Of a stretch of 20,064 nucleotides of DNA, positions 7,250 to 16,043 are shown in pieces; positions within the stretch are counted from its first letter, which is position 1; each line of letters starts with the position of its first letter. The position numbers were made by a program, and so were the translations under genes. The DNA comes from Deltaproteobacteria bacterium. Lineage in GTDB: Bacteria; Desulfobacterota; Syntrophorhabdia; Syntrophorhabdales; Syntrophorhabdaceae. Below the pieces are notes generated by a model, which saw only the letters and a program-made list of their open reading frames with translations, ran no database searches and was not told where the DNA came from. Location: assembly GCA_003506795.1 (NCBI GenBank), contig DNYO01000312.1, positions 1-20,064 of the forward strand. Direction: 5' to 3'.

Positions 7250-8982
7250 TAAGAGAGCATTTCAGGGTACTTATTGTCGATCTTTCGGCCGGCCGGAGCA
7301 CCATTACAGACATCGACGGCAGGAATACGGTGGCAGGTGGAAGCGGCCTGGCAGCCCTGCTTTTCGAAAAATACAGTATCTTCGATAAACCATGGGGTGA
7401 TCCCGGACAGCCGCTTATCTTTGCCATTGGCCCGCTGACAGGATACTTTCCACTCATGAGCAAGACTGTCTGTGCCTTTACGTCACCCTACCACGATCAA
7501 TATGCCGAGAGCCATGGAGGCGGGCGTTCAGCCCTGTCGCTGCGGTTTGCAGATTATGATGCCCTGGTGATCACCGGCAGGGCGAAGTCGCCGTCTGCCC
7601 TTGTCGTCGGTTCCCGGCGGATCGAAATTAAGGATGTCCACTACCTGTGGGGTACTGACTTACAGCTCACGGGAAAGGCCCTGCGGCAGATGTTCCCCGG
7701 AACAGGCCACCGGACGATCCTTAGGATAGGCCCCGCGGGTGAGCGGCAATCGCCTATGGCCTGCATTAACGTCGATACCTATCGCCACTTCGGCAGACTC
7801 GGGGGCGGGGCGGTGATGGGTTCTAAAAACCTGAAGGCGATCATGATCCATGGCGACAGCTCTTTCCCTCTCCCGGGGGGCGCCGAGTATCAAAAGGTGT
7901 TTGAAAAAGTCTATACGGATATGACTGATACCGACATGATGAGCAAATACCATAACTATGGCACCCCTATCAATGTTGCCGTGCTGAACGGCATAAGCGC
8001 TCTGCCGGTGAGGAACCTTCAGGCAACGTCGGATCCGGCGACCGCCGGAATCACTGGAGAGCAGTTTGCGGAGGTTGCCCTGCTCAGAAATGCCGCCTGT
8101 GCAGGATGTCCCGTGGGCTGTATACATATAGGGTTTGTGAGAGAACGTTTCCATGAAGAAAATCAGTATATTTACCGTCAGATATCCTACGACCATGAGC
8201 TGATCTTTGCCGTCGGCTCGATGATTGGGGTCATGGACTGCTTCGAGGTCCTGAAGCTTATCGACGTAGCTGAGAAGATGGGTCTCGATGTGATGTCTGC
8301 CGGCGTCGCGCTTGCATGGGCAACAGAGGCGCTCGCCAAGGGCATCATCACAGAGAAAGAGGCTCTTGTTCCCCTTGCGTTCGGCAATGGCGCCTCTTAT
8401 CAGACTGCGCTGCACCATCTCGCTTATGGGACGAATGACTTCTATCAAATTCTGTCTCAAAGTACGGCAAAGGCAGCGGAACGATACGGGGGCCGTGATT
8501 TCGCCTGTGTTCTCGGCCAGGAGATGGCGGGCTATGCGACAGGTGAGACGTTCTTTGTTTCCCAGGCGCTCGGCCTGCGACACTCGCATCTTGACGCGGG
8601 AGGCTACTCCTACGACCAAAAGCCGAAAGGCAAAGCTGTTGAAGATGCCGTAAAATTCCTGGTTACGGATGAAAAGGGAAGGGCCTTTCTCACCTCGATG
8701 GTCTCGTGTCTGTTCGCGCGGGGTGTATATACAGATGAAGTGCTCGGCAATTGTCTGAAGAGTGTCGGTTACGGGTCTCTGGCAGAAAACATGGACACTG
8801 TTGCTGAAAGGATTCAGAGGTTGAGATGGAAGATGCGCGTCAGGTCAGGGTACCGGCCGGAAAGCGTATCGATCCCGAAACGGTTTACCGAGATTACGAC
8901 GTGGAAAGGACAGATCGACGTAAAATTTCTCTCGAGCCTGAAGGAGGAATACAGCCGCAGTATCCTCGAAATGGCAGACTGA
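7246..8982 (+). CDS. Aldehyde:ferredoxin oxidoreductase family protein (tungsto/molybdopterin)
   Basis: Oxidises an aldehyde to a carboxylic acid with ferredoxin as acceptor, or the reverse; family members carry a tungsten bis-pterin cofactor and one [4Fe-4S] cluster. At 578 residues it is slightly shorter than archaeal AOR. Visible motifs: AESHGGGRSALSLRFADYDALVITG in the N-terminal domain, GGGAVMGSKNLKAI in the pterin-binding region, the cluster motif CAGCPVGC in the middle, and a single Cys in the C-terminal part (SMVSCLFARG) that could supply the fourth ligand. An SD (ggaggtg) lies inside the end of the ferredoxin gene. The substrate is unknown. Its setting among sugar-breakdown genes, next to a broken GAPDH, allows glyceraldehyde-3-phosphate as a speculative substrate, but family sequence alone does not tell AOR, FOR, GOR or WOR types apart here. 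Confidence 0.92.
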   Translation: MIREHFRVLIVDLSAGRSTITDIDGRNTVAGGSGLAALLFEKYSIFDKPWGDPGQPLIFAIGPLTGYFPLMSKTVCAFTSPYHDQYAESHGGGRSALSLRFADYDALVITGRAKSPSALVVGSRRIEIKDVHYLWGTDLQLTGKALRQMFPGTGHRTILRIGPAGERQSPMACINVDTYRHFGRLGGGAVMGSKNLKAIMIHGDSSFPLPGGAEYQKVFEKVYTDMTDTDMMSKYHNYGTPINVAVLNGISALPVRNLQATSDPATAGITGEQFAEVALLRNAACAGCPVGCIHIGFVRERFHEENQYIYRQISYDHELIFAVGSMIGVMDCFEVLKLIDVAEKMGLDVMSAGVALAWATEALAKGIITEKEALVPLAFGNGASYQTALHHLAYGTNDFYQILSQSTAKAAERYGGRDFACVLGQEMAGYATGETFFVSQALGLRHSHLDAGGYSYDQKPKGKAVEDAVKFLVTDEKGRAFLTSMVSCLFARGVYTDEVLGNCLKSVGYGSLAENMDTVAERIQRLRWKMRVRSGYRPESVSIPKRFTEITTWKGQIDVKFLSSLKEEYSRSILEMAD

Positions 8983-9087
8983 GGCCATGGGACTACGACC
9001 ACAATGATGGTCGCCGAGCCTCAGCCAAATAACCAGCAGCGGTGAAAACCGATGCGCTGTGTAAATCGAACTCGTGAAGGAGGATCT

Positions 9088-11598
9088 ATGACACTCAAGA
9101 GCGGGGGAATAAAGAAAAGCAAGAACGGTGGAACGCCGAAAGGCACGGGCGAAGGCATTCGCACAAGTATGAATCCCGCAGAACTAAAGCAGGCCATCCT
9201 TGATAGCCTCTATTTCATTCAGGGACGCGTGCCCGAGCTGGCGACACCGAATGACTGGTACATGGCGCTGGCTTATACGATCCGTGACCGGATCATGGAG
9301 GGCTGGGTCAAATCGCTTCACCTCCTGCGGGACAAAAACGCCAAAATGGTTGCCTACCTGTCTGCGGAGTTTCTCGAGGGGCCGCATCTCGGCAATAACC
9401 TGATCAGTCTCGGCATTTGGGAGCAGGCGGAGCAGGCAGTCGCAGAACTGGGGCTCAATCTGGAAACGCTGCTCAGTCTGGAGCCGGAACCCGGCCTCGG
9501 CAATGGCGGTCTGGGCAGGCTCGCGGCGTGCTACATGGATTCGCTGGCGACACTCCAGGTTCCGGCGATCGGTTATGGGATCCGGTATGAGTACGGTATC
9601 TTCAATCAGGAAATCCGGGACGGCAGGCAAGTGGAAAAAACGGACTATTGGCTGAAACTTGGTAATCCCTGGGAGATCTGCCGCCCTGAGATCTCCTATC
9701 ACGTGAGTGGGGGAGGATACACCGAGCACTACCGTGATGAGCAGGACCGCCTCCGGGTTCGCTGGGTGCCGCATCGCGTCGTCAAAGGGGTCGCCTACGA
9801 CACACCTATCGCGGGCTACGGGGCGGGAATCACGGATTTCCTTCGCCTCTGGAAATCAGAGGCCGTCGAGTCTTTCGATTTTCAGGCCTTCAACGTCGGT
9901 GACTACTATAAGTCCGTTGATGAGAAGATCATTTCCGAAACGATCAGCAAGGTTCTCTACCCCAACGATGAGCCGGAGATCGGCAAACACCTCCGCCTTG
10001 CCCAGCAGTACTTCTTCGTCTCCTGCTCGCTCCAGGACATGGTGCGGATTCACCTGATGAGAGGATACAGTCTGGACACCTTCCACGAGAGCTTTGCCAT
10101 TCAGCTCAACGACACGCACCCCTCGATCGCCGTGGCGGAGCTGATGAGGCTCCTGATGGACGAACACCTGCTGGACTGGGAAGAGGCCTGGGAAGTCACC
10201 CGGAAAACCCTTGCCTATACAAACCATACCCTCCTGCCGGAGGCGCTGGAGAAGTGGTCCCTTTCCCTCTTTGCCAGTCTCCTGCCGAGACACCTCGAGA
10301 TTATCTACGAGATAAACCGGAAGTTTCTCGATGAGGTTCGGGCCAAGTTTCCGGGGGATGACTCCCGTATTGCCCGGCTGTCGCTCATTGACGAGACGGG
10401 TGAAAAGTATGTACGCATGGCAAACCTGGCGAGCGTCGGCGGCCACGCCATCAATGGGGTTGCAGCGCTCCATTCCGAACTGCTCAAGAAAACCGTTTTG
10501 CACGATTTTTATGAATTATATCCGGAGAAGTTCCTCAACGTGACAAACGGCGTGACACCGAGGCGCTGGATCGCCCTCAGCAACCCCGGGCTGGCACGGC
10601 TCCTCACAACTAAAATTGGAAACGGGTGGCAGAATAACCTCGAAAAAGAGCTGAGAAATCTGGAGGCCTTTGCAAAAGACCGGGCATTCCAGGAAGACTG
10701 GTGCAGGGTCAAGCAGACCAATAAAGAAGCCCTTGCCGCGTTGATCAAGGAGCGCACCGGCATTGGAGTTGATCCGGCATCGCTTTTTGATACCCAGGTA
10801 AAACGGATCCACGAGTACAAGCGTCAACAACTGAACCTCTTTCACGTGATAACGCTCTATAACCGCATCAAGAATGATCCGAACATCGAGATGACGCCGC
10901 GGACCGTGATCTTTGGCGGGAAGGCCGCACCCGGCTACTATATGGCGAAGCTGATCATCCAACTCATCAATTCGGTGGCAGGGATTGTGAACAGTGATCC
11001 CAGCATGAAAGACCGCCTCAAGGTAGTCTTCTTCCCCAACTTCAACGTGACGAGCGGCCAGATGATCTATCCTGCCGCCGACCTGTCGGAGCAGATCTCG
11101 ACGGCGGGCAAAGAGGCATCGGGGACCGGAAACATGAAGTTTTCCATGAATGGGGCGTTAACGATCGGCACGCTTGACGGGGCGAACATCGAGATCCGTG
11201 AGGAAGTGGGGGCTGAAAACTTCTTCCTCTTTGGATTGACCACTGAAGAGGTACTGGCCCTTAAGGCGAAGGGCTATAATCCCAGGCAGTACTATGAAAC
11301 GAATCCGGCCCTGCAGGAAGTAATGAATCAGATCGCCGGTGGGGTCTTTTCGGGAGGAGACAAAGATCTGTTCAAACCTTTTATCGATTCCCTGCTCAGC
11401 CGTGATGACTATATGGTTCTTGCCGATTACCCATCCTATATCGCCTGTCAGGATGACGTGTGCAAGTCATTCCGCGATAAAAAACGGTGGACAGAAATGT
11501 CGATCCTGAATGCGGCCCGGATGGGCAAGTTTTCTTCGGATCGCTCGATCCGTGAATACTGCGAGAAAATATGGAATGTAAAGCCGGTCGGCCTCTGA
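9088..11598 (+). CDS. glgP: Glycogen/maltodextrin phosphorylase
   Basis: Cleaves terminal alpha-1,4 glucose units from glycogen or maltodextrin with phosphate, giving glucose-1-phosphate; PLP-dependent and cytoplasmic. I choose the ATG at 9088 because a perfect SD (aaggagg, 9077-9083) lies 4 nt upstream; the frame is open to an ATG at 9052 that has no SD. This gives 836 residues, typical for the family. Motifs: AEFLEGPHLGNNL and ACYMDSLATLQVPAIGYGIRYEYGIF in the N-terminal domain, FAIQLNDTHPSIA, NVTNGVTPRRW, RIHEYKRQQLN, and the PLP site EASGTGNMKFSMNGALTIGT with Lys684. All appear intact. The early Lys/Gly-rich stretch (about 25 residues) is likely disordered. With glgX and malQ it forms a complete glycogen-breakdown set. 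Confidence 0.96.
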   Translation: MTLKSGGIKKSKNGGTPKGTGEGIRTSMNPAELKQAILDSLYFIQGRVPELATPNDWYMALAYTIRDRIMEGWVKSLHLLRDKNAKMVAYLSAEFLEGPHLGNNLISLGIWEQAEQAVAELGLNLETLLSLEPEPGLGNGGLGRLAACYMDSLATLQVPAIGYGIRYEYGIFNQEIRDGRQVEKTDYWLKLGNPWEICRPEISYHVSGGGYTEHYRDEQDRLRVRWVPHRVVKGVAYDTPIAGYGAGITDFLRLWKSEAVESFDFQAFNVGDYYKSVDEKIISETISKVLYPNDEPEIGKHLRLAQQYFFVSCSLQDMVRIHLMRGYSLDTFHESFAIQLNDTHPSIAVAELMRLLMDEHLLDWEEAWEVTRKTLAYTNHTLLPEALEKWSLSLFASLLPRHLEIIYEINRKFLDEVRAKFPGDDSRIARLSLIDETGEKYVRMANLASVGGHAINGVAALHSELLKKTVLHDFYELYPEKFLNVTNGVTPRRWIALSNPGLARLLTTKIGNGWQNNLEKELRNLEAFAKDRAFQEDWCRVKQTNKEALAALIKERTGIGVDPASLFDTQVKRIHEYKRQQLNLFHVITLYNRIKNDPNIEMTPRTVIFGGKAAPGYYMAKLIIQLINSVAGIVNSDPSMKDRLKVVFFPNFNVTSGQMIYPAADLSEQISTAGKEASGTGNMKFSMNGALTIGTLDGANIEIREEVGAENFFLFGLTTEEVLALKAKGYNPRQYYETNPALQEVMNQIAGGVFSGGDKDLFKPFIDSLLSRDDYMVLADYPSYIACQDDVCKSFRDKKRWTEMSILNAARMGKFSSDRSIREYCEKIWNVKPVGL

Positions 11599-11670
11599 GA
11601 AGGGTTTTGGTTATACCCCGTAGTATGGTAAATGACTCAAAAAGTATTCTCAAAAAGGAGGGTAATTAAG

Positions 11671-13779
11671 ATGTATGAGACGGAAAGGATGCCAGGGCAG
11701 ACGCCGCACGCTGGATCTCACGTCAGTGATGGAAGGAGTTTCCCTCTGGGAGCAACCGCTTCCCCCGAAGGGGTAAACTTCAGTGTTTTCTCAAAAAACG
11801 CAACAGGGATTGAACTCCTCCTCTTTGATGGTACAGAGGACACTCAGCCGGCGCGTGTGATTCCCATTAATTCCGTAACCAACCGCACGTACCATTACTG
11901 GCACGTCTTCGTGCCGGGTGTGCAAGCGGGGCAGATTTACGGCTATCGCGTTGAGGGACCGTACGATCCCGCGAAGGGGATGCGATTCGATCCGACCAAA
12001 GTCCTCTTGGACCCGTATGGCCGCGGCGTGGTTGTTCCTAAGAGCTACAGCCGCGACGCTGCCCGCAGGGAAGGCGACAATACCGCGACGGCAATGAAAA
12101 GCGTAGTGGTGGATCCGCACACGTATGATTGGGAAGGAGATACGCCGCTGAAACGCCCGTCCTCTCGGACCATCGTCTACGAGATGCACGTGCGAGGGTT
12201 CACCCGCCACCCCAGTTCCGGCGTCGGCGAGAAGACCCGCGGGACGTTTGCTGGACTGATCGAGAAGATTCCGTACCTCCAGCAACTCGGCATCACCGCC
12301 GTCGAACTGCTGCCCGTGTTCCAGTTCGACGTCCAGGATGTCCCTCCGGGACTGGTCAACTACTGGGGCTATCAGCCGGTCTCGTTCTTTGCTCCCCACC
12401 AGGCGTACAGCTCTCGCCAGGACCCGCTCGGTCCGGTGGACGAGTTTCGCGACATGGTCAAAGCGCTACACCGGGCGGGCATCGAGGTCATCCTCGACGT
12501 GGTGTTCAACCACACCTCGGAAGGCGACCACACCGGGCCGACGCTGAGTTTTCGCGGGCTGGATAACAGTATCTACTATATCCTCCAACAGGACCGATCG
12601 CGCTACGCCGACTACAGCGGGTGCGGAAACACGCTCAACGCCAACAACCCAATTGTCCGCCGCATGATCGTCGATAGTATCCGCTATTGGGTCGGCCAGA
12701 TGCACGTGGACGGCTTTCGGTTCGATCTCGCGTCGATCCTCGCTCGCGACGCGTCGGGCCGCGTGATGTCGAATCCGCCGGTCCTGTGGGATATCGAGTC
12801 GGACCCGTCGCTCGCCGGCACGAAGGTGATCGCGGAGGCCTGGGATGCGGCCGGACTCTACCAGGTGGGCAGCTTTATCGGTGACAGTTGGAAGGAATGG
12901 AACGGACGGTTCCGCGACGATGTCCGCAGATTCTTCCGAGGCGATAGTTCTTCGGTGACACGGTTTGCCGACCGGATCATGGGCAGCCCCGAGGTCTACG
13001 CCCACAAGGAGCGCGAACCTGAGCAGAGCATCAACTTCGTCACGTGTCACGACGGTTTCACACTCAACGATCTGGTCTCCTACGACCGGAAGCACAACGA
13101 GGCGAACAACGACGACAACCGTGACGGTAGCGACGACAACCTTAGCTGGAACTGTGGAGCCGAAGGCCCGACCGATGATCCCGCCGTGGAGAGACTTCGA
13201 AACCGGCAGGTGAAGAACTTCCTTACCGCCACGATGATGTCGATTGGCATGCCCATGATTCTGATGGGCGACGAAGTGCGTCGCACCCAGGGAGGGAACA
13301 ACAATGGCTATTGCCATGACAATGAGACCAACTGGTTTGACTGGACGCTGATCGCGAAGCATGCGGATGTGCATCGGTTCGTGAGGCTGCTTATCGCACG
13401 ACGGTTATTGCGCAGCACAGAACACGAGCGCCAACGACTGAGCCTGAACCAGCTGATGTGGCAGGCGAAATACTCTTGGCATGGTGTCAAACTCAACCAA
13501 CCAGACTGGGGAGATGGTTCGCACAGTATCGCCTTCAGCGCGGAGATTCGAGGCGAAGGACTGTTTTTCCACATGATTTTCAACGCCTATTGGGAACCGC
13601 TCGAATTCGAGTTGCCGCCGGTAGACAACGGCCAGGAGAATCCGTGGCGCCGATGGATCGACACCGCCCTCGACTCACCACAGGACATCGTCGAATGGCA
13701 GACGGCTCCATCGGTCCCAGGATACGTTTATCGGGCTGAACCACGGTCTGTGGTAGTGCTTTTCACAAGAATCGGATGA
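11671..13779 (+). CDS. glgX: Glycogen debranching enzyme, GlgX/isoamylase type (GH13)
   Basis: Hydrolyses alpha-1,6 branches left after phosphorylase action, freeing maltodextrins for MalQ. The ATG at 11671 is chosen because aaggaggg (11655-11662) lies 8 nt upstream; an in-frame ATG at 11632 has no SD. The product is 702 residues. Domain order: N-terminal beta-sandwich (FPLGATASPEGVNFSVFS near the start), then the GH13 barrel with EMHVRGFTRHPSSGV, DVVFNHTSEG, the nucleophile in GFRFDLA (Asp352), the acid/base in IAEAWD (Glu389) and the third acid in TCHDGFTLND (Asp461). The C-terminal domain is complete. Codon use from about 12150 on is clearly richer in G/C third positions than the neighbouring genes, which hints at separate origin. 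It follows glgP by 72 bp. Confidence 0.95.
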   Translation: MYETERMPGQTPHAGSHVSDGRSFPLGATASPEGVNFSVFSKNATGIELLLFDGTEDTQPARVIPINSVTNRTYHYWHVFVPGVQAGQIYGYRVEGPYDPAKGMRFDPTKVLLDPYGRGVVVPKSYSRDAARREGDNTATAMKSVVVDPHTYDWEGDTPLKRPSSRTIVYEMHVRGFTRHPSSGVGEKTRGTFAGLIEKIPYLQQLGITAVELLPVFQFDVQDVPPGLVNYWGYQPVSFFAPHQAYSSRQDPLGPVDEFRDMVKALHRAGIEVILDVVFNHTSEGDHTGPTLSFRGLDNSIYYILQQDRSRYADYSGCGNTLNANNPIVRRMIVDSIRYWVGQMHVDGFRFDLASILARDASGRVMSNPPVLWDIESDPSLAGTKVIAEAWDAAGLYQVGSFIGDSWKEWNGRFRDDVRRFFRGDSSSVTRFADRIMGSPEVYAHKEREPEQSINFVTCHDGFTLNDLVSYDRKHNEANNDDNRDGSDDNLSWNCGAEGPTDDPAVERLRNRQVKNFLTATMMSIGMPMILMGDEVRRTQGGNNNGYCHDNETNWFDWTLIAKHADVHRFVRLLIARRLLRSTEHERQRLSLNQLMWQAKYSWHGVKLNQPDWGDGSHSIAFSAEIRGEGLFFHMIFNAYWEPLEFELPPVDNGQENPWRRWIDTALDSPQDIVEWQTAPSVPGYVYRAEPRSVVVLFTRIG

Positions 13780-13802
13780 AGAGGCCTGGAGGCAATATAC
13801 AT

Positions 13803-13999
13803 ATGAACCAGACGGTCACGCAGCTTACTCGGGCGCGCACCTTCGCCGCCGCCCGATCCTGATTGCACGCATACGCAGCGACAGCACCGAGTCCGTCGTC
13901 GCTCTGGCGCAGCGCCTGTGCTTGACCTGCGACCAACGTTTCGTCGGCATCGAGGTCGAGGGTCGCTTCATCCGCATCTACGCTGACGACACAGCCTGA
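13803..13999 (+). pseudogene. Degraded small coding sequence, unrecognised, with frame break
   Basis: An SD-like ggagg (13788-13792) precedes an ATG at 13803 that opens MNQTVTQLTRARTFAAARS and stops at 13860-13862. From about 13859 another frame reads LIARIRSDSTESVVALAQ and continues, rich in acidic and hydrophobic residues, to IRIYADDTA and a TGA at 13997-13999. Joining the two by one frame change gives a plausible protein of about 65 residues. Alternatively the second frame is open back to 13757, inside the 3' end of glgX. The stretch has the same high-GC codon style as glgX, so it may have arrived with it. I do not recognise a family. Confidence 0.35.
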
Positions 14000-14031
14000 C
14001 CGGTCCATTGTGACAGTAAGGAGAAACTGAA

Positions 14032-14166
14032 ATGGCAACACATAAAAAACCTGTTGCACAAACAATGAGTTCAGCAGAAGAGATAGTAAATCAGCTTCCA
14101 GAGCCAAGTGCTAAATGGTCGGCGGGTTTCTGTGCAGGGGATCACAGTCTGACCATCCGCTTTTAG
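14032..14166 (+). CDS. Possible 44-residue protein or 5' gene remnant before malQ
   Basis: An ATG with a good SD (taaggaga about 6 nt upstream) opens MATHKKPVAQTMSSAEEIVN and stops at 14164-14166, 27 bp before malQ. The first half is hydrophilic and helical in style; the last part (KWSAGFCAGDHSLTIRF) looks unlike it, as if the original gene had been cut near residue 28 and run into unrelated sequence. No family is recognised. It may be a true small protein, or the 5' end of a lost gene of the glycogen cluster. Confidence 0.35.
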   Translation: MATHKKPVAQTMSSAEEIVNQLPEPSAKWSAGFCAGDHSLTIRF

Positions 14167-14193
14167 GAAAATTTCAGAAACTGGAGATAAGTC

Positions 14194-15690
14194 ATGAAAA
14201 GAAGAGGGAGCGGAATATTAATCCATATTACATCCCTTCCATCAATCTACGGCATTGGTGATCTGGGACCGGACGCCTATGCCTTTGTCGAGTTTCTCGT
14301 TAAGACCCGGCAATGCTGCTGGCAGATACTCCCCCTGAATCCAACAGAAACGATACACGGGAACTCTCCCTACAGTAGTATATCCGCGTTTGCTGGTAAT
14401 CCGCTCATGATCAGCCCTGTATTGTTGTTCCAGCAAGGTTTTCTCGAAGCCAAAGACGCAGCATCGCCCCCACGATTTCCGAATGATCGTGTTGATTTTC
14501 CCGCTGTAATCTCTCATAAAGAAACACTATTCCATATGGCCCTGAATCGGTTTAAGAAACGGAAAGACAAAAGCGACTATGAGCGATTCTGTTTAGAGAA
14601 TTCCGAATGGCTTGATGATTTTTCACTTTTTGTGGCGATGAAAGCCCACTTTCAGGGACAATCATGGGATCGATGGCCGAAAGATCTACGGGACAGACAG
14701 CCTGAAGCCATGAAAGAAATGAGAAAGCTTCTCCATGAAAGGATTGATCGTGAAAAATTCTTCCAGTTCCTCTTTTTCAAACAGTGGTATGCTCTCAAAA
14801 GATTCTGCCATCAACATGGCATTCAAATTATCGGTGATATACCAATCTATGTTGCCCATGGCAGTGCGGATGTTTGGACCAACCCTGAATTATTCAAGCT
14901 GAATCACAGAAAAAGACCTCGTGTTGTTTCCGGTTCACCTCCTGACGCATTCTTTGAAGCGGGACAGGTCTGGGGAACGCCTGTTTACCAGTGGGATGTG
15001 TTGAAAAAAACCGGCTATGAATGGTGGTGCAAGAGATTGGAATACAGCCTGCGACTTCATGACGTCATCAGGATTGACCATTTTCGAGGATTTGTCGCAT
15101 ACTGGGAAGTGCCGGCAGACAAGAAGACTGCCGGGAAAGGTCAGTGGGTTGACGGGCCCGCTGCGGATTTTTTCAATGTCCTGTCCAAGAAGTTTTCTTG
15201 CCTTCCTATCATTGCGGAGGACCTTGGAATGATTACCGCGGAGATCAGAGAATTGATGACAAGATTTAGCTTCCCCGGAATGCGGCCCCTGATTGCGGCG
15301 TTCAGTGAAAATCCCGCCACTCACAGCTCGGCGCCCCACAACATCGAGCGGCATACGGTGGTGTTTACGGGGACACACGATTTCAACACGGTACGGGGAT
15401 GGTTTGAAAATGACGCAACCCCCGAGAACAAAGAACGGTTGTTCCGTTACCTCGGACGCATGGTCCCCGCCCACGATATTCATTGGGAATTTATCAGGCT
15501 GGCAATGATGTCTGTCGGAAATATGGTGATCATACCGATGCAGGATGTATTAGGTCTGGACGGGACGGCGCGAATGAACAGTCCGGGTACCGCTTATGGA
15601 AACTGGGAGTGGCGACTTTCTTGGGAAAAATTGACGCCTTCCATAACCGAAAAACTCAAGGATATGGCCGAGCTTTATGGAAGAGACTGA
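14194..15690 (+). CDS. malQ: 4-alpha-glucanotransferase (amylomaltase, GH77)
   Basis: Transfers alpha-1,4 glucan segments between maltodextrins, releasing glucose and making chains long enough for phosphorylase. The 498 residues match the bacterial amylomaltase length. Motifs: GSGILIHITSLPSIYGIGDLG at the start, QILPLNPT, NSPYSSISAFAGNP, GDIPIYVAHGSADVW, SGSPPDAF, WGTPVYQW, the nucleophile in RIDHFRGF (Asp295), the acid/base in IIAEDLG (Glu342) and the third acid in TGTHDFNT (Asp396). The usual THDNDT reads THDFNT, a local substitution beside a catalytic Asp that is itself kept. The SD is ggaga about 7 nt upstream of the ATG. It closes the glycogen block, with candidate terminator hairpins about 110 bp downstream. 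Codon use here is more AT-rich than in glgX. Confidence 0.95.
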   Translation: MKRRGSGILIHITSLPSIYGIGDLGPDAYAFVEFLVKTRQCCWQILPLNPTETIHGNSPYSSISAFAGNPLMISPVLLFQQGFLEAKDAASPPRFPNDRVDFPAVISHKETLFHMALNRFKKRKDKSDYERFCLENSEWLDDFSLFVAMKAHFQGQSWDRWPKDLRDRQPEAMKEMRKLLHERIDREKFFQFLFFKQWYALKRFCHQHGIQIIGDIPIYVAHGSADVWTNPELFKLNHRKRPRVVSGSPPDAFFEAGQVWGTPVYQWDVLKKTGYEWWCKRLEYSLRLHDVIRIDHFRGFVAYWEVPADKKTAGKGQWVDGPAADFFNVLSKKFSCLPIIAEDLGMITAEIRELMTRFSFPGMRPLIAAFSENPATHSSAPHNIERHTVVFTGTHDFNTVRGWFENDATPENKERLFRYLGRMVPAHDIHWEFIRLAMMSVGNMVIIPMQDVLGLDGTARMNSPGTAYGNWEWRLSWEKLTPSITEKLKDMAELYGRD

Positions 15691-15802
15691 ATTTCCCGAC
15701 AATGAAATCGCCGAAGACGGGAAAGCGTACAACATTTGCGCGTACCTTCTTGAATCTGTGCAATCCTAAGGGTTCACCGAATCATAAGATATGATTGCAT
15801 TG

Positions 15803-15860
15803 GGACCACCCGTTTAAGGCGGTCCACCTGTTAATTCAGGTATCATTCTCTCTTTCTATT
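15803..15860 (+). terminator. Candidate terminator of the glycogen block
   Basis: Two adjacent hairpins: 15803-15810 with 15818-15825 (ggaccacc/ggcggtcc, one mismatch, 7-nt loop), then 15826-15830 with 15837-15841 (acctg/caggt, perfect, 6-nt loop). A pyrimidine-rich, T-containing tract (15842-15860) follows. Just upstream, 15780-15785 and 15791-15796 (aatcat/atgatt) form another 6-bp dyad. Position after malQ fits an operon end. Confidence 0.5.
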
Positions 15861-16014
15861 GTAGATCAAAACATATCGGTGAAGTCCCATCCAAATACTT
15901 TGTATATAAGCAAAGGGCTGCCTCCCGTCCTGTGATATTGTTTTTTGAATTTCCATTCTTGATGCAAGACTTCAATCAGTGATCTTTGAACCCGCTTGCT
16001 TGTTATGGATTCCA

Positions 16015-16043
16015 TTGACACACAAGACAGTTTGTCTTATGCT
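16015..16043 (+). promoter_or_regulatory. Sigma70-type promoter with operator-like dyad in the spacer
   Basis: A perfect -35 box (ttgaca, 16015-16020) is followed after exactly 17 nt by tatgct (16038-16043), a one-mismatch -10 box. The spacer contains a 6-bp dyad, aagaca (16024-16029) and tgtctt (16033-16038) around 3 nt, which a repressor could use as an operator. It would drive the lipoprotein gene at 16231 with a leader of roughly 180 nt. Confidence 0.6.

Noticed and set aside
7660..8619. 319-codon minus-strand open frame
   Set aside because: Lies fully antisense to the AOR gene, has no recognisable motifs and no SD; a codon-bias shadow.
9052..9087. Upstream in-frame ATG of glgP as the start
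   Set aside because: No SD before it, while a perfect aaggagg lies 4 nt before the ATG at 9088.
12466..13374. 302-codon minus-strand open frame
   Set aside because: Antisense to the conserved catalytic core of glgX in a high-GC stretch, where long shadow frames are expected; composition rich in Val, Arg and His repeats, not protein-like.
15483..15794. 103-codon plus-strand frame past the malQ end
   Set aside because: Mostly an out-of-frame copy of malQ; the tail beyond the malQ stop has no coding character.
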